A stretch of 9,554 bases of DNA from Promethearchaeota archaeon (GTDB lineage: Archaea; Asgardarchaeota; Lokiarchaeia; Sigynarchaeales; SOKP01), in the NCBI GenBank assembly GCA_014729315.1, contig WJKD01000670.1, positions 1 through 9,554 of the forward strand, given 5' to 3'. Each line of letters opens with the position of its first letter. The stretch's first letter is position 1. The translations under genes and the position numbers were made by a program. The notes below the pieces were generated by a model. It saw only the letters and a program-made list of their open reading frames with translations, did no database searches and had not been told where the DNA came from. Shown one piece after another: positions 1-5,275 of the stretch.

Positions 1-705
1 AAACATGAATTCTCCTTTATTAGCATCTGCACTAGATTCTTTTGATCCAGGAATTTCTTGGAGATCTTCCATCTTTGGTTCTATTAATTCTTCAATCTCC
101 TTAATGATAACTGGATTTTTCTTTTGAGTGTCTTCAACAAATTTTTGAACCCATTTAAAATATTCGAGAGTATTTGGAACCTCAACCTCAGATGCAACTT
201 TCACATATTCTTGAGAAAGAAGGTCTGTATGATCAGCCAACCTATAAACCTCAAAGCCTAGATCATCTTCTGCGCTCATAAGAGAATAGTCAAAAACGAT
301 GCAAAACGCATGAGGATTAGTTTCTTTTTGGAAATATCTATGATTTTTAATTGAGACATCTGAAAAGAACACGCCCCATTGAGGATGTGATATATACCAC
401 CCTATGATTTTAAGACCCATTTTAGAATGTTGTTCAGATATTTTTGAAAATAGGGAATAATGTTTATCTGAAAATCCTTGAGATACCTCAGCACCGTGAG
501 TTATTGGAATTGCGTTCATCACTGTTAACACTTTGGTATTCGGATCCTTTTTTCCTAAGCAAACACCCATAACTTCAACGCTTTCAATCTCGTCGCTTCC
601 AAATCTCAACACATGAGAAAGCATATTTCTGAAAGCTTCTTTTTTGATAAATACAGTTCCAACTTCGCTAGTCTTTATCTTATTTTCTTTTTCATTATTT
701 GTCAT
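1..705 (-). CDS. MPN-domain protein with degenerate JAMM site (Rpn8-like, partial, C-terminus beyond left edge)
   Basis: The frame is open from an ATG at 705 to the left edge, giving 235 visible residues and no stop, so the C-terminus is missing. Residues 16-175 form an MPN fold closely resembling the neighbouring 714-2252 protein: shared VLRFGS (32-37), EVMGV (44-48), GWY-SHP (102-108), an NP...IVFD stretch and a DLGF..YRL stretch. The conserved Glu44 is kept, but the metal site is broken. The motif reads YISHP, so the first His of HxH is Ile105. The terminal Asp of SxxD is Ser118 (SDVS, 115-118). Loss of two zinc ligands predicts no peptidase activity, as in the MPN- proteins Rpn8, CSN6 and eIF3f/h. 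The start lies 8 bp after the upstream gene's stop, and a GGAG at 12 nt spacing sits inside that gene's last codons, so the two are probably cotranscribed and translationally coupled. A scaffold or heterodimer-partner role is inferred. Confidence 0.88.
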   Translation of the reverse strand, partial: MTNNEKENKIKTSEVGTVFIKKEAFRNMLSHVLRFGSDEIESVEVMGVCLGKKDPNTKVLTVMNAIPITHGAEVSQGFSDKHYSLFSKISEQHSKMGLKIIGWYISHPQWGVFFSDVSIKNHRYFQKETNPHAFCIVFDYSLMSAEDDLGFEVYRLADHTDLLSQEYVKVASEVEVPNTLEYFKWVQKFVEDTQKKNPVIIKEIEELIEPKMEDLQEIPGSKESSADANKGEFMF

Positions 706-713
706 TAAATACT

Positions 714-2252
714 TTAACTCCTTTTTTCTAATTCTTTTATTCTTTCTTCGAGTCGACCATTTTGGGTTTCTAATTCGTTAATCTTACCTTCCAATTTTTC
801 TTTTTGGTCTTTTAAATCTTTCATTTCCTTAGTATAATTCTTATTTTCATCCTCTAAACGCTGGATCTTATCTTTCACTGATTGAGTGATCTCGTCCAAT
901 TTCACTTGAAGACCTTTAAGATTGGACGCGAATTTCTGTTCCTCTTCTTCTAATGTGTTTATTCTTTTGCGAGAGCTATGAAATGCTCCCAATATCTCCG
1001 AGTTTAATTCTTTTATCTTTTTTGCAATTAAATCTTTGGCGTCAGAATTTTTATTATTAATAGAGTCTATAAACTTGGCTAACTTCGTTTTAAATTTTTC
1101 CAATTCGTCGTTTGTATTTTGTTCACTTTCAGCTAAAGTTGCAATCTCGTTAGTTGCTTTATTTATGTTATTTATTAAATCACTTCCACTGTCTGCTTTC
1201 AGCTCCACTAATGAATTATTCACTTTTTCAAGTAAATTATCTTTCAACTTTCCAATTAAATCTATTGTTTTAAGATATTCCTTGTTGATAACTTCAAGTC
1301 TATCGTCTACGTATGTTTCTAATTGATCTAAGTTATGAATAAGTTCTGATCTAAAGGTATTCTGAATACGTTTTATCCCGCTAGAGATGTTCTCCTTAAT
1401 ATTTACCAGGCTGTTTTTCATGATTAGGTTATTTTCGCCCATACTTACTACAAACTTCTGGCTAAAAGAATTAAGAAAGTCAAAAATTGGTTTAAATAAG
1501 TATTCGACAAAATTAAAAAAATTCTTTTGGAATTTAAGAAGTATCTCGTCAGTATTTAGTGTAGGTTCTTTTCCCGCTAACTGAACATCAGATGGAAAAC
1601 TTACTTCCCCAAAAGGATCAGGTGTTTCGTTAATTTCTAATATGGGTTGTTCTTTTGAATGAATTTTGTTAATTAGATTGATGATCTTAAAATAATAATC
1701 TATACTATCGGGAGGCTTAACTATAGTTTCTACTTCGTGATAATCTGATCTTGTCCCTTTTGTAGGATCGTCTAATCTAAACGTTCTAAAGCCTAGATCT
1801 CCAGCTTTTTCAAGATAGGTGTGGTCAAATACAATTCCAATAGCACTGGGATTTGGAGTTTGCCATCCAAGCTGATTTTTAACATCAGTATTGGAGAAAA
1901 AGATCCTTAACCCCGGATGACTATGGTACCAACCACAACTGAAAAGATTTTGTTCAGCATATTTCGCATCAATTTCAGAGAATGTGACATAATCCTGTTG
2001 GGCAAATGCTACTTCAACAGTTCCTCCATGCGAAATTGGGACAGCATCTTCAATAACTACATCTCTGATACCCTTTTGATCCGGCTCTCCTTCAAGTCTT
2101 CCGATAAGAACTCCCATAACTTCTTTAAAATCTCTTGGATCTCTCTCTTTTGAGCCAAATCGCAAGACATGAACCAACATTTTGTAATAAGCTTTAGAAC
2201 TAATAATTACAGTTTTACCGGTCTCGTTTGTTTTAGATCGAGGTGTGTTCAC
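714..2252 (-). CDS. JAMM/MPN+ metalloprotease (Rpn11/CSN5-like) with long coiled-coil tail
   Basis: This is a predicted zinc isopeptidase of the kind that removes ubiquitin-like modifiers. The full JAMM signature is present: Glu44 in KEVMGV, His110 and His112 in GWYHSHPG, Ser120 and Asp123 in FFSNTD, with the standard HxH-x7-SxxD spacing. The MPN domain covers about residues 14-175. It is followed by a Pro-rich linker (about 205-232), a phenylalanine-rich amphipathic stretch (241-267) and a charged helical region from about 275 to 512, strongly coiled-coil from about 430 onward. The start is GTG at 2252: an in-frame TGA lies just upstream, and the resulting N-terminus matches the length of the paralogue at 1-705. 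Family members such as Rpn11 are about 310 residues, so the tail is unusually long. The next gene starts 8 bp after its TAA, forming an MPN+/MPN- operon. The substrate is unknown, and there is no ubiquitin gene in the window. Confidence 0.92.
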   Translation of the reverse strand: MNTPRSKTNETGKTVIISSKAYYKMLVHVLRFGSKERDPRDFKEVMGVLIGRLEGEPDQKGIRDVVIEDAVPISHGGTVEVAFAQQDYVTFSEIDAKYAEQNLFSCGWYHSHPGLRIFFSNTDVKNQLGWQTPNPSAIGIVFDHTYLEKAGDLGFRTFRLDDPTKGTRSDYHEVETIVKPPDSIDYYFKIINLINKIHSKEQPILEINETPDPFGEVSFPSDVQLAGKEPTLNTDEILLKFQKNFFNFVEYLFKPIFDFLNSFSQKFVVSMGENNLIMKNSLVNIKENISSGIKRIQNTFRSELIHNLDQLETYVDDRLEVINKEYLKTIDLIGKLKDNLLEKVNNSLVELKADSGSDLINNINKATNEIATLAESEQNTNDELEKFKTKLAKFIDSINNKNSDAKDLIAKKIKELNSEILGAFHSSRKRINTLEEEEQKFASNLKGLQVKLDEITQSVKDKIQRLEDENKNYTKEMKDLKDQKEKLEGKINELETQNGRLEERIKELEKRS

Positions 2253-2290
2253 TATGAATCACTTATCTAATTTGAGAATTAATCGTGTTT

Positions 2291-2303
2291 AATTATATAT
2301 AAT
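2291..2303 (-). promoter_or_regulatory. TATA-box candidate for the MPN+/MPN- operon
   Basis: Read on the minus strand, the sequence is ATTATATATAATT, about 40-50 bp upstream of the GTG at 2252. A TATA box here would place transcription start near 2265, leaving a very short leader. That fits the absence of a clear Shine-Dalgarno sequence before this gene. The call is by eye only, and AT-rich background makes chance matches likely. Confidence 0.45.
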
Positions 2304-2494
2304 CCAAATGATATAAATTTTGAATCAATTTAATAAAGATAATATAAGTGTTGATGTTTTTAATTTTATTCATAAAAAAACAAAGTATATTGCATATCTT
2401 CGTGGTTTTTTGTTTGCATAAAAAAATATTAGAATTGAAAAACTCACGCATTGTTCAGGTTGTTTAATTTAGCATAGGGTTTTAAATCATATCG

Positions 2495-2509
2495 AAAAGA
2501 AAAAAAGAA
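2495..2509 (-). terminator. T-rich terminator candidate after the zinc-ribbon gene
   Basis: On the minus strand this is a near-continuous T run (TTCTTTTTTTCTTTT), 45-60 bp past the stop of the gene at 2554-3222. Archaeal RNA polymerase terminates at oligo-T tracts without needing a hairpin, so position and composition fit. Similar T-rich runs are common in AT-rich DNA, so this is tentative. Confidence 0.3.
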
Positions 2510-2553
2510 TGGTTCTTAAACTCGGTTTTATATAATGGAGGATTTCTTATCGC

Positions 2554-3222
2554 TTAATGTGGTAATTTTTTTCCGCAATAGGGACAATATATCCAAGTTA
2601 AATCCTTGCCACAATATGGGCAAAAGACTTTCTCTTCTTCTCCTCCTTCTTTTTCCTCTGGAGTGGTTTTAGGCTTAGGAGTTCCTCCAGGAATAGAAGG
2701 TAAAGACCTAGAAGTTTTTACTGTGTTAGCGGAGCTTGCCTTGCTTTCTTCCGCTTTTTTAGCCTCCATCCTCTGTTTAAATGCTTGGCGTTTTTCATCT
2801 TCTAATTCTTTCTGCGTTTTTACGCCTTCTTCTTTTACCCAACCCGCTTGTTTAGGTCTTCTTAACTGGTTTTCGGGAACTTTTTCTAATTCAACTTTCT
2901 TTGTTTCTTCAATAGGCGCTTTAACTTGTTTCTCTTGCTTTTTTTGCATTGCTTGTCTTAATAAAGCTTGGGTGGTTTTCATTATTTGGTGGGGATTAAT
3001 GTTAGGAATCGCTACGGTACGTAAGACCCATCCTACTACATAATTTGCGTTCGGAAATTCCCCTCCTACTTCAGCGTCTTTAAAGACATAAGAATCTAAA
3101 ACATCTTTTCCTTTTAGAATTCTTGAGGCCCATTTATCGTTAATTAATCCTAATTGAATTCTATAGGATGTTCCAGAGATTCCTAATTGTCCCGTCATGG
3201 GAACAAAACCTTTTTCTGTCAT
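2554..3222 (-). CDS. Zinc-ribbon protein of unknown function with novel N-terminal domain
   Basis: This 222-residue protein is not recognised as a named family. The C-terminus carries two CPYCGK motifs (Cys201/204 and Cys213/216) only eight residues apart, forming a compact four-cysteine zinc ribbon that ends in LPH. Residues 1-95 look folded and mixed alpha/beta, with alternating hydrophobics (SYRIQLGLI, YVVGWVLRTV) followed by a helix to about 100. Residues 100-198 are a Lys/Glu/Pro-rich, low-complexity and probably disordered linker with a helical stretch near 136-160. There is no signal peptide or membrane segment, so it is likely cytosolic. The ATG at 3222 is the first possible start, because an in-frame TGA lies 9 nt upstream. 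It is divergent from the JAMM gene at 3432 and upstream of another JAMM pair, which suggests, but does not show, a role in the same process, for example as an adaptor or modifier-binding protein. Confidence 0.85.
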   Translation of the reverse strand: MTEKGFVPMTGQLGISGTSYRIQLGLINDKWASRILKGKDVLDSYVFKDAEVGGEFPNANYVVGWVLRTVAIPNINPHQIMKTTQALLRQAMQKKQEKQVKAPIEETKKVELEKVPENQLRRPKQAGWVKEEGVKTQKELEDEKRQAFKQRMEAKKAEESKASSANTVKTSRSLPSIPGGTPKPKTTPEEKEGGEEEKVFCPYCGKDLTWIYCPYCGKKLPH

Positions 3223-3348
3223 TTTAGATCATTGATAATGTTTTAACTTAATTCATTTAATAAGGTGGTTTTCTCGATCAAATAAGGTAATTATATTGAC
3301 CTATGACTATATTAATATTTAGTTAGATTCCGAATTTAAATAATTTCA

Positions 3349-3368
3349 TATTCTTTAATAAAAGAATA
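3349..3368. repeat. Perfect 8-bp inverted repeat with 4-nt loop
   Basis: The arms TATTCTTT and AAAGAATA flank a 4-nt AATA loop in the divergent intergenic region, about 65-80 bp before the plus-strand JAMM gene. It could be an operator half-site pair or a small hairpin. The arms contain only one G/C pair, so the stem would be weak as RNA. Confidence 0.4.
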
Positions 3369-3399
3369 AATATGAATATTTTTACTACTCATTAAAGAT

Positions 3400-3427
3400 T
3401 TGACTAAACAAAATCATATTGACTAAA
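3400..3427 (+). repeat. Direct repeat TTGACTAAA just before the JAMM start codon
   Basis: The nine bases TTGACTAAA occur at 3400-3408 and again at 3419-3427, with starts 19 bp apart. The second copy ends 4 bp before the ATG at 3432. A related ATATTGAC occurs at 3293-3300 and again at 3416-3423. Spacing near two helical turns and position over the likely transcription start are compatible with a repressor site. No regulator is identified. Confidence 0.35.
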
Positions 3428-3431
3428 GAAT

Positions 3432-4394
3432 ATGACGATAATCATACCCAAAAAAGTCTACTTTACAATCATTGCGTCGTCAGTGAGATTTGCCAATCAA
3501 AGAATACCCGAGGACGAATGGTTAGAAGTTAGCGGCGTTTTAATAGGCAAAAACGAAGGAAAAAAAAAAAAAGCGAAAGTAATTCTCTCAGAAGCTTATC
3601 CAATCATGCATCAAGAATTAGATAAAAACGCAGTTATCGACCAATACAAATGGGCTGATGAAGATTACTTAGCTTTAAGCATCATCGATGATGAAGCGTT
3701 TAGTAGAGACGAGTTTACCGTTGGCTGGTGGCATAGTCATCCTGGCTTTAAAGTGATGATGAGCCACATCGATATTAGAACGACTTTATCCTATCAACAA
3801 AACAATCCCTTAGCTATTTCCCTGGTTTTTAATCCTATTAGATTAATTAGGCAAATAGAGCTACCCGATAAGAAAGGAAATCCCATAATACAACTTAAAA
3901 ACGATCCGGGATTCAAGATCTATCGCTTAGATGATGTTAATAAGGGAATTCAAGCAAGTTATCATGAAGTTGAGTACGAATTAGAAGGATTTAATAATCG
4001 CGAAGAGGCGGTGTCTCAAGCTCAAAAATTTATTATTGATGTGACGAATTTCTTTCCAAAAGAGAATGTTACTAAGCGTTATGACGATTATGTTAAAGAA
4101 AGGATCAATCAATTGAATTCCATGCTGGTAGGCACGGAGGAATATCTTAAAACATTAACCAGAAAGGGAGAAAAAAACAGAGTACCTGAAGTATTAGAAT
4201 CGCAGAAAAAAGAGATTCGCAAGTATGTTGCTGAGACATTCATAAAAATTGAAAATATAAAAGAATACATGGATTATTTAGAATATAAAGAACGAGAGAG
4301 AATAATCCCCTTAGTAAATGAAATATTGTCAAAATGGGATCAAGCAATTTCTAAATTAAATGGTCAATTGGATGAAATTTCGAAAAAATTTTGA
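3432..4394 (+). CDS. JAMM/MPN+ metalloprotease with helical C-terminal tail
   Basis: This is a second predicted active zinc isopeptidase, 320 residues long, close to the usual Rpn11/CSN5 size. The catalytic signature is complete: Glu32 in LEVSGVLIG, His101 and His103 in GWWHSHPG, Ser111 and Asp114 in SHID. The MPN domain spans about residues 5-182, including the NP...SLVFNP strand and a FKIYRLDD end that matches the FRTFRLDD of the 714-2252 protein. Residues 190-320 are predicted helical and highly charged, compatible with an oligomerisation tail. The ATG at 3432 is the earliest start because an in-frame TGA lies 12 nt upstream. No Shine-Dalgarno sequence is clear. A run of 13 adenines (3560-3572) encodes Lys residues in the loop after the first strand pair. 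Sequence divergence suggests it is not a recent copy of the left-hand pair. The substrate is unknown. Confidence 0.93.
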   Translation: MTIIIPKKVYFTIIASSVRFANQRIPEDEWLEVSGVLIGKNEGKKKKAKVILSEAYPIMHQELDKNAVIDQYKWADEDYLALSIIDDEAFSRDEFTVGWWHSHPGFKVMMSHIDIRTTLSYQQNNPLAISLVFNPIRLIRQIELPDKKGNPIIQLKNDPGFKIYRLDDVNKGIQASYHEVEYELEGFNNREEAVSQAQKFIIDVTNFFPKENVTKRYDDYVKERINQLNSMLVGTEEYLKTLTRKGEKNRVPEVLESQKKEIRKYVAETFIKIENIKEYMDYLEYKERERIIPLVNEILSKWDQAISKLNGQLDEISKKF

Positions 4395-4430
4395 TTTTTC
4401 TCGTAGATTATTTTACTAATGCTTCCCTCG

Positions 4431-4442
4431 TTTTATTTTTTT
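4431..4442 (+). terminator. T-rich terminator candidate after the JAMM gene
   Basis: A run of TTTTATTTTTTT lies about 37-48 bp after the TGA of the JAMM gene at 3432-4394. It fits an archaeal oligo-T terminator and separates this gene from the decayed gene downstream. No hairpin is evident. Confidence 0.35.
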
Positions 4443-4510
4443 AAAATTCAAGTTTTATGAGTAATTTTCAAGAAAATTAATTTATGTATTAAAAATATAT
4501 GGAAATATAA

Positions 4511-4527
4511 TTATATTTATATATAAT
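4511..4527 (+). promoter_or_regulatory. TATA-box candidate for the decayed gene
   Basis: The stretch TTATATTTATATATAAT lies 12-28 bp upstream of the ATG at 4539. At this distance the transcript would be leaderless or nearly so. If real, the promoter may have survived the decay of its gene. Confidence 0.35.
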
Positions 4528-4538
4528 TCCTCACCTAT

Positions 4539-5153
4539 ATGTTCTCAATTATTGACAAGCTCGGATATCAAAACGAAGTTATCTATGTTAAAGAGCCTTT
4601 AAAAGATAATATCATCAAAGCAGTGTTTTGTTTGACGCGCCCGATGGGATTATGAGACGAGATACTAAATATGAAAAATACGATATGATTGCATTTTCGT
4701 TAGGCGCCCCAGGAAATACACTTTTGGAGCAAGATAAGGAAAATTATAAAGTGAAAATAATTAAGGAGATATATATTGGAGAGAAAAAAAGAAACAATAT
4801 TTACACCATTTATGAGGGATTATATGTGCATTTTCTACGCGATGTTTTTGCTAATCGAAACGAAGTCTCGTGGCTCCTTACGGCTCAAAGCTTAACTAGA
4901 AACGAAGTCTATGAAGGACCCTTATAGCTAATTTTTAACATTTTGGAAGAAGGATGGGATCTCCCTTACGAATTTACGATTACTTCTGAATCACTTACTT
5001 GGGCTATTGATTATAATCATCATCATTTAACGCTTATAGTAGGTAATCTAGAGGCTAATAGAGCATATAGGCTGTTAGGAAGAAGAAGATGGGCGCTTTA
5101 TACCCGTCATCGGAATTTTTATCAAAAATCAAGATAAATTCGTATTTTTATAG
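4539..5153 (+). pseudogene. Decayed hypothetical gene: two frameshifts and one in-frame TAG
   Basis: A continuous protein of about 204 residues can be pieced together only by crossing three lesions. The ATG at 4539 opens a frame reading MFSIIDKLGYQNEV that continues to about 4625 and then hits TGA at 4653. The sequence continues convincingly in the -1 frame from about 4628 (FDAPDGIMRRDTKYEK) to a TAG at 4925-4927. That frame stays open past the TAG (LIFNILEEGWDLPYEF) to about 5078. From there the +1 frame, restoring the original phase within a GAAGAAGAAG run, gives a better C-terminus (DGRFIPVIGIFIKNQ) ending at TAG 5151-5153. The alternative C-terminus in the middle frame (to 5137) is arginine-rich and looks out of phase. 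The family is not recognised. Sequencing error, programmed recoding or UAG read as an amino acid are less likely alternatives. Confidence 0.65.
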
Positions 5154-5210
5154 TTTCTATCAAAATCACCTTATAACCACTTTAATAATAGAATTCATTG
5201 GAAAATCTTT

Positions 5211-5220
5211 ATTATTATAT
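5211..5220 (+). promoter_or_regulatory. TATA-like element upstream of the AAA-VWA gene
   Basis: ATTATTATAT lies about 56-65 bp before the ATG at 5276, which would give a leader of roughly 30 nt. The region is uniformly AT-rich, so the exact box is uncertain. No strong Shine-Dalgarno sequence precedes the start. Confidence 0.25.
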
Positions 5221-5275
5221 CTTCTTTTATCTTGTTAAATTAAACGAGAAGTTATAATAAAGAAAAAGTGAAAAA

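Larger units (their letters stand above)
2253..2553. other. AT-rich intergenic region between two minus-strand genes
   Basis: These 301 bases separate the zinc-ribbon gene from the JAMM gene pair. No convincing open frame or structured RNA is visible. The right end carries a minus-strand T-rich run near 2495-2509, a candidate terminator. The left end carries a TATA-like element near 2291-2303, a candidate promoter for the JAMM pair. The middle is A/T homopolymer-rich with no strong hairpin. It argues that the zinc-ribbon gene and the JAMM pair are separate transcription units despite sharing a strand. Confidence 0.6.

Noticed and set aside
1..705. Ile105/Ser118 as a sequencing error in an active JAMM protease
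   Set aside because: Two independent key positions differ by substitutions without frame disruption, while the rest of the domain is well kept, which fits a true MPN- protein better than error.
1036..1326. Plus-strand open frame opposite the coiled-coil tail of the JAMM gene
   Set aside because: It is antisense to a long supported coding region and its hydrophobic, Ser/Phe/Leu-rich composition is what antisense of Lys/Glu-rich helix gives. The same applies to the frames at 1387-1584 and 1917-2153.
2360..2440. Apparent A-run/T-run hairpin in the 2253-2553 gap
   Set aside because: On inspection AAAAAACAAA and TTTTTTGTTT are not reverse complements; only a 7-bp A/T-rich match remains.
2606..3043. 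Plus-strand 145-codon open frame opposite the zinc-ribbon gene
   Set aside because: It mirrors the Lys/Glu-rich linker of the minus-strand gene, which has matching zinc-ribbon motifs and a bounded start. No family features are visible in the shadow frame.
4925..4927. TAG as a pyrrolysine codon
   Set aside because: Not adopted as the main reading because two frameshifts flank it, which points to general gene decay; no pyl genes are visible in the window.
5207..5262. 9-bp inverted repeat CTTTATTAT / ATAATAAAG upstream of the AAA-VWA gene
   Set aside because: The arms are almost pure A/T and 38 bp apart; chance occurrence is likely in this composition.
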